A DNA stretch of 64,000 bases from Liolophura sinensis (taxonomy: Eukaryota > Mollusca > Polyplacophora > Chitonida > Chitonidae): contig NC_088301.1 in the NCBI RefSeq assembly GCF_032854445.1, forward strand, positions 45,619,187-45,683,186, in the 5' to 3' direction. A program made the position numbers and the translations under genes. Shown here in pieces: positions 39,100 through 50,669 of the stretch. Position 1 is the first letter of the stretch. Each line of letters begins with the position of its first letter. The notes under the pieces are model-generated. The model saw only the letters and a list, made by a program, of their open reading frames with translations. It did not search any database and was not told where the DNA came from.

Positions 39100-39180
39100 A
39101 GCATGAACAGTAAAACCAGAGCAGCCATGACAATGTGACGGTTGGCCATATGGTCTCAAGCGTAACCAGTGAACCCAGCG
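39100..39180. repeat. Family T fragment
   Basis: AGTAAAACCAGAGCAGCCAT, GTGACGGTTGGCCATATGGT, CGTAACCAGTGAA: the forward head block. Confidence 0.45.
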
Positions 39181-39504
39181 TCTTCCAAAACAAGAATTGC
39201 CATGTGACACAAAACACATAAACTAAGACTGGTCACAAAGGTCTTACTTACACGCTTATAAGATAGATACTTGTGTTTCATCTGTAATGCACTATTCAAA
39301 TTATACATTTATATCATGCCTTGTTATCTTTTTACGGACTTCTGACGCAAACTTGTCTTAGTCAAGAAAGGAATCATTTCAATTTCTGACGTCATGTAAT
39401 ATCATGCATTGATATAAAATCTAACAATGACGTGAACAGGGTAAAGGATGTGAAAGAGTTGACAAAGGCGCAATTAACTGGACCTGCGTTGGATATACAG
39501 AAAA

Positions 39505-39720
39505 GCTCCAGTGGAAAAGTTGTTGGAGCGTTCGCCTCGAAGTCAAACGATCTTGGATCAAACCCAGGTCGTGTCTTACCAAAAACTTTAAAGATATGGT
39601 TCTCATCGCTGAAAGTTTAGAGCAAGAAAACAGGACTGGTAGGTCAGGTGTCATTATAATGTGACTGAGTGGGGTGTCATGTCTGTTGTCTTGCCCATGA
39701 TACTTCAGTGGTGACATACA
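39505..39720 (+). repeat. tRNA-derived SINE S2
   Basis: The head has an A-box-like AGTTGTTGGAGCG and a B-box-like GGATCAAACCCAG. The body has CATTATAATGTGACTGAGTG, GGGTGTCATGTCTG and GATACTTCAGTGGTGACA. The related fragment at 19840-20010 shares the body. Confidence 0.65.
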
Positions 39721-40230
39721 TACATTTATACCAGAAATGCCAATGAAGAATATAAACTTGTTAACGTATTGGTGTTCTGCAACTGTTTGTTTTATACTGT
39801 AGTTTTATATTTTAATCCTGTATGTGCTAAATTGCATTTCATTCATAACACTGTTCCATTCGTGTGTCACAACGTCTCGCTAACCTTTTGCATTAGCGCA
39901 CCTTAGAGCTCAGAAAATCGCAAAAACGTCACGACATGTGCTGACTTGATTTCTAGTTGCTCCTCGGCCATTCTCGGACGATAATATACACTCATCTTGG
40001 TATGGACTATCTGTCACGAGACCACCTTGGAAAGTCATGTGACCAAACTGGTTGACAACGTGGTTGCACACATAAAGCAGGTATCGTTTTTGTTGAATGA
40101 CATATAGCAAATAGTGACATCGTGTGGAAACTTTTTAGGGACTGGTATAAATCAAGACAAGAGCTGAGATGTACATATGATCGACATTTATTAATAATAA
40201 CAAAGTTAAAATATCTCAAACCAGACACAC

Positions 40231-40505
40231 CGGCCCCGTTGGTTCAGTTGGTAGTGTGCTCGCTTAGGGGAGCAGATAGATCCAGGGTCAATCCTAGCTC
40301 GGGTCATATCTAAGACCTTAAAAGAGGAAGTTGTAGCTTCCTCGCTTGGCTTTCAGCATTAAGGGAATAGTGCAATATCAGTATAATGACTCAGGTGAAG
40401 CGGCTGCCTTGCATTCGCTAAGTCATCTTAGTAAAGCAGCACTAGATAAAAGAGCGGTGGAAATCCGTTCTGCTGTAAGGAGGCACAATGCGCGTACATG
40501 CTCTT
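40231..40505 (+). repeat. tRNA-derived SINE S1, plus copy
   Basis: It starts CGGCCCCGTTGGTTCAGTTG with box A GTTCAGTTGGTAG and a B-box-like AGGGTCAATCC. Then come CTAAGACCTTAAAAGAGGAA, AGTATAATGACTCAGGTGAA and AGAGCGGTGGAAATCCGTTC. It matches the minus copy at 16468-16735 end to end. Confidence 0.88.
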
Positions 40506-41029
40506 TAGGGACTCCTTCGTCGCAAATCAGCCGAGTCTATATGGTTGGCTAAAGCACAGGGTAACCAACGAGGTGTTCCAAGTACTCAGTTGATGATATC
40601 GTGAATCATGACCTCATTTATGGAATTCTATGTTAAGGTTACTTTTAGTAGAGGCGTATAACACAGCTGAAATACCCGTTGCGCACTTGACCATGAGTAT
40701 TTATGTCTTTTCGTCCCAGAAGTGCGATGCCCCTTTCAGCCAGTAGAATGGTAGCTTTAACGACACTGTTAAAATACTGATGTTCCCCATTATACAGCGA
40801 GATAATGGAATACTATATATTGTTAGTTTACTTATTTTTATTTACTTTCATAGACCTTAATGCAAAATGGAAATTATTGTTCTAGTACTAAATGGTGGGC
40901 TATCAGAGTATGTGATGCTCTCAAATGTAAGTGCTTGCGAAGACTAATTTCATGTTGTGAATTGCATATACCTGGTGATATGAGGAAAAGGTCAGTGTGC
41001 CCAGCCCTGTAAATAACAAAAATGTAAGA

Positions 41030-41140
41030 ACAGCGCACGTTGCGCTGTTTTTCCAGCGAAAACATTGGCTACAGTAAGATTCGTACTCACGATTGAGGGT
41101 GTCTTGACTTATTGCTCTGTGAACTGAGCTATCCTGGCAT
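41030..41140 (-). repeat. tRNA-like SINE head with 3' hairpin
   Basis: On the minus strand, GGATAGCTCAGTTCACAGAG (box A) is followed by GTGAGTACGAATCTTACTG (box B). Downstream is a near-perfect hairpin AACAGCGCAACG/TGCGCTGTT. The tRNA fold is not convincing as a functional gene (no clear acceptor pairing), so I call it a tRNA-derived repeat. Confidence 0.5.
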
Positions 41141-41779
41141 ATGGGAACAGCTGGCTTATTAAATTGCTTTTTCAACGCATTTTTTGTTCACAATACAAGA
41201 CACAACCTTCATAGTACAGTGTATTTTTAGTGGGCTGGACATCTTCAAATATTACTTAATGTATTCCCTAGAGATGATTGCAAAAATGTCTTTTGTATTG
41301 CGAAAGAATCCCTGATATTTTACATGTTTATAAATAAGTAAGTGTAGAAACTTTCCAGTGCTTATAGCTCAGTAGCTATTTTGAACTTTATGGAGCACAC
41401 GACCGGCAGTGGAGGTCCGATCTCAAATTCTGGTGTGATGTGGTAGAATCTCTATCCCCCACACTGGTGTCCGTGATGAAGCAGGTTTCGACAAACGTTG
41501 AGCTGGATGGAGGATGAATGAAGGACATTCCTTGCGTCGTTTCAGGATTTAGACTCGATTCTCTACAGCCAACTGAGCCAAGGGAAGTTTCCACAAGCTA
41601 CTGCTAATATTTTTGGACTGAATAGCTGCTGTCGTTACAAATATAGGAATACATTTTATTATAGTACCCCATAAAAACAATGAACATGAACGCTTTCGTA
41701 TTGCTATAGAAAAGAATTGTTTTGTGAGCTCCTCTGTGGAGACGAAGAGAAAAGTAAATTGACAAAATGTTGGATTTCA

Positions 41780-41850
41780 TACTTGTTACCATTTGCCAAC
41801 TGTCACATTGTTGTCGCTGCTCTGGTTTTACTCTCGATGGTGTAGCCTTT
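41780..41850. repeat. Family T fragment
   Basis: GTTACCATTTGCCAACTGTC, ACATTGTTGTCGCTGCTCTG, GTTTTACTCTCGATGGTGTA: reverse-oriented head block. Confidence 0.5.
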
Positions 41851-41852
41851 AA

Positions 41853-42330
41853 ATATATTATTTATTTATTTGATTATCGTTTTAAGGCAAATTCAAAAAT
41901 ACTTCACATATACTTACGGCAGAATCTATACGTTGAAACGGGCATTCGTATACCAGCCGTCAATCAATAAGGACGTTCCAGGTGAATAATCGCAAGGCCA
42001 ATTTCTAAAAAGACGTATAACACAAACCACCAAAGATCTAAGAAAGTATATGAAACACGAAAATTGGACGGAATCATGCAAAAAGAAGCAGTCAACAGTT
42101 TCCATTGAAGTTAGAAAGACGCAAGGTTCTAGGCGGCTGAGAGAAATCCGTATTAAAATCATGTATCACGCTAGAGCCCAGGGATACCCTAGACGATACT
42201 CAGGTTGCTGACAGACCTCACACAAGAGCGCAGAGGGGGGCAAGCATAAGCTGGACTTGAACTCAGAGCGGCCGCATTAATTTAAGAGAAGCTCCTGTCT
42301 TTGTGCTGGACTAGCAGGCTAACCGCTATC
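41853..42330 (-). repeat. SINE R1 copy carrying R2 sequence
   Basis: The outer parts match SINE R1 on the minus strand: GGTTAGCCTGCTAGTCCAGC head, GAGTTCAAGTCCAGCTTATG box B region, and an AAACGATAATCAAATAAATA tail. The interior (about 41930-42060) is R2 sequence with CATTCGTATACCAGCCGTCA. Either R2 inserted into R1, or the two are variants of one element. Confidence 0.5.
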
Positions 42331-42509
42331 CAGATATCCAGACTAGTCCAGATAAGATGTACCATCTGGAGAGTCTGTAGTTCCATTGATATCCAGAGAA
42401 GGTGGGTAAATATCTTCCACAGGATTTGAGTTAATTAAACACGGCTGGCCATCAATCTACCATCTAGTGAAGGAGAAATGTCGAGCCTAATGAAGATTAC
42501 TTTTTTCTG

Positions 42510-42745
42510 CACATGTTTATTAATTTATCTGGATCATGTTTTAGGCCGTACTTGAGAATATTTCACTTATACGACGGCAGTTAAAACTACAGTGGAAGGA
42601 AACCCTGCACGGTGGATACCGACGACAATCCGCAGGTTGCTGCCGACCTACAGCTGTCGAGGAAGCCAGCATGAGCTGGTCTTAAACTCACAGCGAGAGG
42701 ATCATGGTCCATTGTAACGCGATGGCCACGAAGGCCCTCTTCGTG
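42510..42745 (-). repeat. tRNA-derived SINE R1
   Basis: Minus strand: GTGAGTTTAAGACCAGCTCA, CATGCTGGCTTCC, CGGCAGCAACCTGCGGATTG, AAGTGAAATATTCTCAAGTA, then a CCTAAAACATGATCC tail. It matches the copy at 4640-4860. Confidence 0.65.
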
Positions 42746-43304
42746 CACATAGTCGCATTCATATGAGAACAAGTGCAGGTCGGCCAAACTGGTGGCACAA
42801 TTTATACCCATCAAATTACCTATACTTCGTTGATATCTGGTTCAGCTGACGCCTGAATTTTCCCTTTTGATGCGCCCCCGCAAAGAGTGTAGATTCAAGT
42901 TTTTTGTTACAATTTCTTAATCCTGCAATAATAATAAAGCTTTATATCGCTATTTATGCACTTTTGGAATCCAGTAAAGTTGTGGGACACGTACATGGGT
43001 GTGACTATACAGATAAACTCATCAGTTTACTTTGAGAAAGCACTGAAAATACTCCCTCCAGGGTGTAAATCGTTACAGAATACACTAACATGGACTTTGG
43101 TAGTATGGTATATTTATAGCTCTTCAACAAGAACATAATAATAAATGTAATTCTTGCAGACAAATATAATATTTTAGGAGGTTTGTCCACAGGAACAATG
43201 ACGTACTTTCTCTGAGGGCTTTCTGCGGACATACATATTTTAATGCAAAAGCATGGCACACTAGACTGTAAATATGATCCTTATGAAACCGAAGACTACG
43301 TCGA

Positions 43305-43560
43305 GAAAATTAAAACTAGAGCAGTGGACACTGATTTGGCAAATTGTTACATACGTACCCAGTCAAATCCGACCTCCTGGCAATTTACTTCAGAAAGGGT
43401 TGTATTGTTTTAACTGTTCAAGTAATCACTATAAAAAGTAGCAACTTGTGCATCCTCTGGCAACATTTTCTTAAGCAGGATTTTAGGTATATAAAATGGT
43501 GATGTTATGCCGCGACTTAATAGACCTCCCTGGTCTATATAATTACTCAACAGCCCCTAT
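43305..43560. repeat. Family T copy
   Basis: AAAACTAGAGCAGTGGACAC, GATTTGGCAAATTGTTACA, CCGACCTCCTGGCAATTTAC, TTTTAACTGTTCAAGTAATC, AGTAGCAACTTG, TCTATATAATTACTCAACAG, in the same order as the 38140 copy, with extra sequence before the tail. Confidence 0.5.
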
Positions 43561-45497
43561 AAATCTCATATATTTGAATGGTAATTATTTATTTATTTAT
43601 TTGAGTGGAAATATCACATTTGATGTTTTAAACTTGACCGTCGTATCTGTAAATTTGACACTTTTGTAAATGATCATAGATGAATATCGGACTTCTGATT
43701 CGCAACCACTCGGGGCACCGGCTAGCAACCATTTTGTTATATCTAAACAAATCGGAAATCATCTCAAAACCATGTCAGAACTATTCGATTGTCCACGCAT
43801 TTTTCTCGTATCTTTCCGATGCTGACAGGAGCACCTGCCCGTGATCAGTACTGACATATTATAAATAAACAGGGAAAGATTACCTGTATCAAAGGTAATT
43901 AATCCATGTGCTAAGAAAGGTGATATTTTGTTCCTTCACGAGTGACAGCAGTGCTAGTCTCACGCAGGGTCTCGTGTTGAGAAGGGTGGGTGCATGTGCT
44001 GTGGGTTAAAAAGGGCATTGTGGGAGCCTTGAGTTATGTACTACATGAGTCCTCTCACCTCCACCCATATCCCGTATCCCTTTGTTGTTGTGTGTCACAT
44101 GACCCAATAACACTACGCCTAGAGGAAGTGATTAGCAATACCGTGAATTATCCATTGTTGAGCTATAACCCTCTCACAGTTATCCAGAATTTACGGAGTG
44201 AATTTTCTTCAACATTTCATGGATATACAGAAAACTGATACATTAAAGAAAGAAATTTATTAAATAACATATCATTTCATGAAATATACATCTCCAGAAG
44301 TTACCTCAGGAACTTGTCAAATGGTTACAAAGGCCAAAGTGCATTGACGTATAAAAACATAATTTACCGCTGATGTTAACGTCTGAGTTTGATTGCATTT
44401 ATCTATACGCTGCCAGTGTGCTATACAATACCGTAATGTAAGTATAAGTGCGGAATATAACCACGAAGTCTACATAAAGGCAAAATAATCCAAAATACAT
44501 GGAAAAGAATTATCCGCACCTTAGAACTGCATGTAAATGCATATAATACACATTTTAGAAGAAAGAATTCTATATATTTGCGACTATTACATACACGTTT
44601 GTCTTTAAATATTGTCTGAGAGCAGTACTCTGCCTTGCGGAAAGTGGTGGCAGATTGATGTGACTAGAAAGACGTTTCTTGAAAAACAGCTGATTTCTGC
44701 ATTGCATGCATTTGCCTGGTTTGTTGTTTAACTTTTCCTTTTCTTGAAGTTTGCGTAAGGGCAAAGTGGTCAAGATATCTGGATAAGTGTTCCTGTTTTT
44801 GTATCCTGTCTAATAAATAGCGGTGTTATAGGGGATGTATATATGCGGCATATATTCTGCATACCCAAAAGCCACACATTAAGTTTGCTTAAACTAAACC
44901 CTATAAGTGTGATTTGATTTGAATACTACATACATGCGAAATGTTACAATAATTCTTCACTAACACAGCAGTATGGAATAAACAGTTTTCCAAAAGTTTA
45001 TTAGAATGGTATGACAACAGTCACAACTATAGCGTGTAACAAGGGCAATGCCAGATCGACCCAAAATGGTATATTGAATATTTAGAATTCACAATTCTTT
45101 CAAATTAAATAAACATTATTTCGGAAATTGGTTTTCCCATTTGTGAACTGTAATGTTCCTTTGATGTGGTATAAGCATCTAGTTGTCGTATGTATATATG
45201 TATATTCGTAACTTTTCAACCTAGAGACTTACAGGTGAGGAAAGTTGCCATTTGTGTTCGGGTTTATAGTTAGTTTATTTGACACAAATCAGTATTGTAC
45301 GGAATTGAATATACAAAGGTAATTTTAATGCTTAATAAGTATACCATGCACTATTTTCTAAGAATTCTGTGCAATTTTTCAGCACTTCATAGATGGACCC
45401 CAAATTGTATATAATCTTTTCAAACTGAGAAAATATAGAAGGCTAAAAAATGTTGTGGATGCGTAAATATTGAAAAATATGCAGCTTGTATCAAACC

Positions 45498-45535
45498 AAA
45501 AAAAAAACAAAAAAAAAAAAAAAAACAAAAAAAAA
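45498..45535. repeat. A-rich tract
   Basis: Runs of A broken by three single cytosines. It could be the tail of a retroposed element, but no body was recognised upstream. Confidence 0.9.
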
Positions 45536-46482
45536 CCAATGTTAAATAAATAGGAGTAAGAAAGTCCTTAAGAATCTCAAGGCACCGTTGAATCATATTA
45601 AGGTAGCTTAATTTGTCTTGAGTGACACGATGTGGTTTTTGCGTGAACCACCTTTTATTTCTAATCCTATTGAATATTACACAGATTAAACACCACTAAT
45701 CTACCTCCCACGAAGATAGTTTGCTATCGGTGGCATCACCTTCCGTTTACACAAAATGGAATCAAATTTCAGGACAGGCGAAACAGTTGTATAAAATCTA
45801 TAGACAAACATATATTATATCCGTAAACACATTTCATTTTCCTTTTATAATTTAATAGCTGCGGGTCTAACTGTACTAAAAAGATATCTCCTGAACATTG
45901 TGTTTGGGGATGATACTTGACGTATCAGAATCAGGCGTGTCACTTTAACATTCCTTTTGTCTTACAATCAATGCACCTATAATTTCACCTGCTGACCGTC
46001 AATTGATTCGTTGACTATGAAAAACAAAGTGTCAATTATCGTTCACTTGGTTTCAGTCAGCATCACAATGGAATCATCGCGTGCCGGCACAGTTCCCTGG
46101 CACTGATTAAATGAAATTTGTGATACTAGTCGATTGATCTAAATAAAGATCGAAATGTTCTGAGCATCCTTCAGTAAGGGAATAAGCCAAACAGTAAAAT
46201 CTCTGTACCAAGTGCAATTCAGGGAGTTAACATAAGAAATGACGTCCAGATTTAAATTAATAAGATAGTTAACATATTCCTTGAAAACTTCAGTTTATTT
46301 TCAAGGAATAACATATTCCTTGAAAATAACATGAAGTTTGAAACTGCAGTTGGAATATAACAGAATGTAGAATGTTGAGAAGGCGTTTTATTACTTTTTT
46401 CCCTATGTAAATTCTCTTTCACCAGGGGATCTTTCTCTATTTCTTCATATATATTTATATATATAAGTTAGTTTTATTTGAC

Positions 46483-46584
<102 letters not shown>

Positions 46585-48542
46585 CGAGTGATTTATTTGT
46601 GTGAAATAACGATTGAAAGACCTATCTCTGATGCACAAAAATGTTGAATGTTTTTATACGAACAATACATATAATCAGGTTATGTCAGGGAATATATCAT
46701 TTATATATTCCATAATTTATGTATATTTGAAACACGTCTCATGGTAGGATAAAGTGCACAATACTGGAAATTCTCCCAATACTTGCTCGTTTCTAAAATA
46801 GGTCAAGGTAAATGTAAAAAATCCGATTCTTAAAATAGACCAGGTAAGGTCGGTCATAAAGAAAAGTGGTAAACAGGGGAAACGTTGGTCTTTCCAAATG
46901 ACACGGTATTGTTTCTACTATAGCTGCCTCCAATAATAAGCTTCAGCTTAACACTGGATTAATCAACACCTTCTGATCGGAGGGCTCCATGGATGAGGTT
47001 AGTGCTCAACCTCTGTAGTGTGGCATTCCATGTCGCAGGTTATGTGTGATAGAGTGAAAACATACCACCTTGCATACTGTAATTCGGATTACAGACAGCA
47101 ACATAATCGCCGTTTGTTAATCACTCAACCCCACGGGGTATTAAAGTACTGCAAACCATTTCACCTACATCGACAAAACTTTATATATATCTATATAAGA
47201 TAGAGACTATACCTCTACATTTTAATATTTGTAAAAAAAATAGGGAAATGTCTAACATGTTGATGTGAACTGCTGACCACGCAAATGTATACGTTTAATG
47301 TTAACTACAAATGTTGTAATGTGAGAAGCCGTGGCTGATTAATTCATAAACAACAATGGACATGTGTACTGTTCAAAGGCGGATGCAGGCAGGTATTTTT
47401 AAAACAAGCTCCTCCCGCATACCTGGTCACAGGTGAAAAGCTTTGAACTGAATGAAGATCTACTTGTGATATAAAATTTTTGTCAAGTATCAAAATGTGT
47501 ATTACGGATACACCAGTACTATTGACCGTATTAATGAGCACGAATCATCAATCGCGCATGTCAACTACACGATCTTCAGATTGTAGACAGTCCTGAATTA
47601 CAAGATAATAACATCTAAGACTACTAACTTCCAAAACGTTGTCTTTTGGAGATGATGAACAACAATATTATAGTTTAATTCAGTTGAATCAGTTCGATTG
47701 CACAGAACCATTTTTTTTCTCAAGAATGTACTTGTAGGTACTAGTTGAAGTGTCAAAAAATAATCCAGTGTTAAACAACGTGCATAATATACAGCTTCAT
47801 TAGGTTCCAAAATTGTCCATGAATTAAAACCACACTTATGTCCATGATCTTAGCAATGTTTTGATAATCTCTTGACACACACGGAAGTTGAAATGAATTT
47901 TAATTACATACACATCATTAGGGTTAGTCGAATGAGCATCTGCTGTGATATAGATTATCATCTGATTAACACAGTGAACTTTTACTGACACGCTGTAAAC
48001 TGTAACAACTGTCCATCTCCTGGTAAGACGCATATCAACTATATGGTTGACAGAATTTGAGATCATTTGAGAGCATGTGAATGATATGTCTATACCCACC
48101 TAAAACCACCGGTGGATTCAGTCGTTGGTGTATATATACTTTGTATTAACAAAGTAATAAGAAAAAAAATTAATTAAAAATATGTCTTTACTGGCTATAG
48201 GTTTGAAATTTGTTTAAGTCAAGTGGTATGTTAGTTAGCCTTTCAGCTGTTGCACGCTAGACAGTCTTATCTTCACCTTTTCATCATGTGATGATCATGT
48301 TTAGACCGGGTGAAAATTCGAAGTGCTAAATTGCAGTTTGCTTAATCAACAAGCTAGTCTTTAACACGTGCTACTCGAAGATGTAATTCGCTTTTCAAGA
48401 ACGCCTAGATCGCAGGACAATTATGTGTAACAGCGGTTATACATGTACGGAACAGTCTCGCGCTTACCTGGTGGAATGTATCGGAAAGCTATCGGCATTG
48501 TCCTCGGACAAAACCGCGCCACATCTGCCGTGAAGAGTGGCC

Positions 48543-48731
48543 TCAGCGGGGAGACTTTACAGCATCCATCGATGGCATCCACGTAACACCTTCATCGAAC
48601 GATCGCCGTATCTCCATCGACTTCTCTCTGTGACATCGACTCTTGGGAAAGAGATGGTTATCGCATATGCTGCCGCTTAGGCTACTGATCAGAATTTGCA
48701 AGAAAAGCAGCATTACACGTAATCTGCACAT
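48543..48731 (-). CDS. Possible small secreted peptide ORF
   Basis: An ATG at 48731-48729 opens a 62-codon frame to the stop at 48543. The start MCRLRVMLLFLQILISSLSG looks like a signal peptide, with a basic n-region and a long hydrophobic core. The remainder has two cysteines and dibasic sites (RR, KSR). A good donor (CAG|GTAAGCG) lies past the stop at 48473-48472 on the same strand. I recognise no family and saw no homologue in the window. A chance ORF is quite possible. Confidence 0.22.
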   Translation of the reverse strand: MCRLRVMLLFLQILISSLSGSICDNHLFPKSRCHREKSMEIRRSFDEGVTWMPSMDAVKSPR

Positions 48732-50420
48732 TTGCTAGCTTAACAGTTCACATTTGTTTGATTTTTTTGGCAAAAGAAGCAACTGAAATAAAATAATTTC
48801 TGCTAATTTCAAACATACTGTACGTCATTTTTTCTAATTATTAAGCCTTTTAAAATGCATTGCTTGAAAGAGATTGCTTTTGTAAGATAGCACAATCAGA
48901 TGTTGTCTCATCTGACGTGCCGAAAGCACGAAAGTAAAATTAGGCATATAGAATTAAGACATTGTGTAGGACGATGAGAGCGATGAGACATGATTGTTGT
49001 TATGGTGGAGTGTTTTGGGAAGCGGGTGGTCTTTATTCGATAATAATTTGTTGTGTTGGTCTGATAAGTTGCTGATAAGGAAAAGTCAGTGTGGAAATTG
49101 GCGAATAATTCCAGGGTCTGAGAGCCGGTGTTTTCACTGATCTGCCCTTCCCCTTCCCTTATCTGATGACAACAGTTAAGGCGACAAAAACAAGGATAAA
49201 GCCCCGATAAGTTTTCCGAACTCCTTCCCAGTGATATTACTTGATAAGATCTTCCCGTTAATTGGAGGCACTCGCTTGCAGCTGCGAGGAACTGTGACGG
49301 GGCAGTCGGAACTTTGCCAGTCTGGTCGGCCGAGTGTGATCCTGACAGAGAGCTGTGCACCCGTGTGATGGGGCGGAAAATTGATTACTTTACAGGACCG
49401 GGGTCTTTTCATGAAGAGATGTCGTACACCGACAATTAGCACAGGTCCCTCCCACTGTGCGATTATGTTCCATCGTTCTGCCCCTAAATCGGGCCACCGC
49501 TCGCCGCTGAATAACGCCCAATCAACTAAGGTAGACTTGCCGGAGGGGTAGAGAAACCTTTATACAGTGTGAACTGGCAGCAGTGAATCGCCAGAGTGAA
49601 GCTCTCCGCACCTAACATTCCATATACGAACACCATATCATTAACCAGTTACCAGCCAAAGAAAACCATTTAGGGCAGCCCAAATCTTAAATTAATGCTT
49701 GAAAGCTTGACGTTTTTCAAGTTTTCAAAGCGAAACAAATGTCAGCCTAGCTTAAGAGCTATAGAAATACACAGCGTCATAGCAAGGTTAACGCAAACAA
49801 TGCCATTTTGCCTAGAAATTGAGAGAAAAAAAAATCAAATACCAAATGGCGAGTATGAAAGATGCTATATTGCTCGGGTGGCGCTATGAATCAAATCGGC
49901 ACACGCTATACGACTTTTATTATAAATGTTTCAGGCTAAAAGGTCTTTGGATAGCCACAGCTCTTCGTGAACGGAGATAATGAGATGCCTGATAATTTTC
50001 CTTCTCCGCCGTACTCTCCCGCCCTAACTATCTTCTCACCTTGCCCATCAATGAAAAATTCCCTATGCACAATGACATTGCCTGTCAAAACTTCTCGTAT
50101 CAACAAACTGTGCTCTTTATCAAAATGTACAATCCATTTTTTCAAGCTGGCCCCTCCCCATGTGTGTGTGTGTACTATGAACAATGGTAATGTTCCAGGA
50201 AGATAATACCTTGGGAAAGTGAACTGCGATGTGCGGCTGGCAGAAGTTTGAGGGCGCTCTGCTCGCTCATTGGTCCACCTTTCCCGGATTGATCATTTCA
50301 AAGAGCGCACAGTGGCGGTCGTACTTTGGCGTTGACCTATCACAGCCCGTTTCTGAGCAATGAACAACAACATGGGGCGCTGCGCTCTTCTCGCGGCTGA
50401 TTGACACAAGGTTTGTCCGC

Positions 50421-50455
50421 TATAAAAAAGGCCCAGGGACTTAGCATGTCAGTTT
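50421..50455 (+). promoter_or_regulatory. Fezf: Fezf core promoter (TATA and initiator)
   Basis: TATAAAAAAG starts at 50421. An initiator-like TCAGTTT has its A at 50451, exactly 30 bases from the first T of the TATA box. Upstream, an inverted CCAAT (ATTGG) near 50268 and a TGATTGACA homeodomain-type site near 50398-50406 lie in a less AT-rich block (50220-50420). The start site is inferred. Confidence 0.7.
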
Positions 50456-50669
50456 GTCACCGAATACGATGGCCTTCTTGCAAACCACCCCGTTCAGTTT
50501 GCTGTGACTGTCTTATATCTTGTTTGGTTCAAAGTTTTCTGTACTAATTTCGTTAACCGAGTCTGTCTGTGACAGGAACATCAAGGCTTTTACACCAGTG
50601 AGAAGCTCAAAGAAGTCGTTAAATTTCCCTTGACACATAGTATTTAACAAGTGGCCGAATATTCTACAG
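50451..50669 (+). other. Fezf: Fezf non-coding exon 1
   Basis: It runs from the predicted start to the donor CTACAG|GTAATG at 50669/50670. The intron is 50670-51201, ending in a pyrimidine-rich TTTCTTCTATTTACAG. An in-frame stop (TAA, 50645-50647) precedes the splice, with no ATG after it in exon 1, so translation of the main frame must begin in exon 2. A 12-codon upstream ORF (ATG 50469, stop 50505-50507) lies in this exon. Confidence 0.65.

Larger units (their letters stand above)
35374..40230. other. Gene-poor region with SINE and family T copies
   Basis: No supported gene. Family T pieces lie at 35590-35670, 38140-38372, 38945-39010 and 39100-39180, and SINE S2 at 39505-39720. Blocks at about 35970-36900 and 37030-37560 are less AT-rich and hold no repeat that I recognise. 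Confidence 0.5.

Noticed and set aside
40231-40310. Possible tRNA gene
   Set aside because: Box A and B are present, but the sequence continues into a body shared with 16468-16735, so it is a tRNA-derived SINE.
41345-41600. tRNA-like motifs (TAGCTCAGTAG; TGGCTCAGTTGGCTGTAG on the minus strand)
   Set aside because: No complete cloverleaf and no second copy in the window; probably another SINE relic, too weak to annotate.
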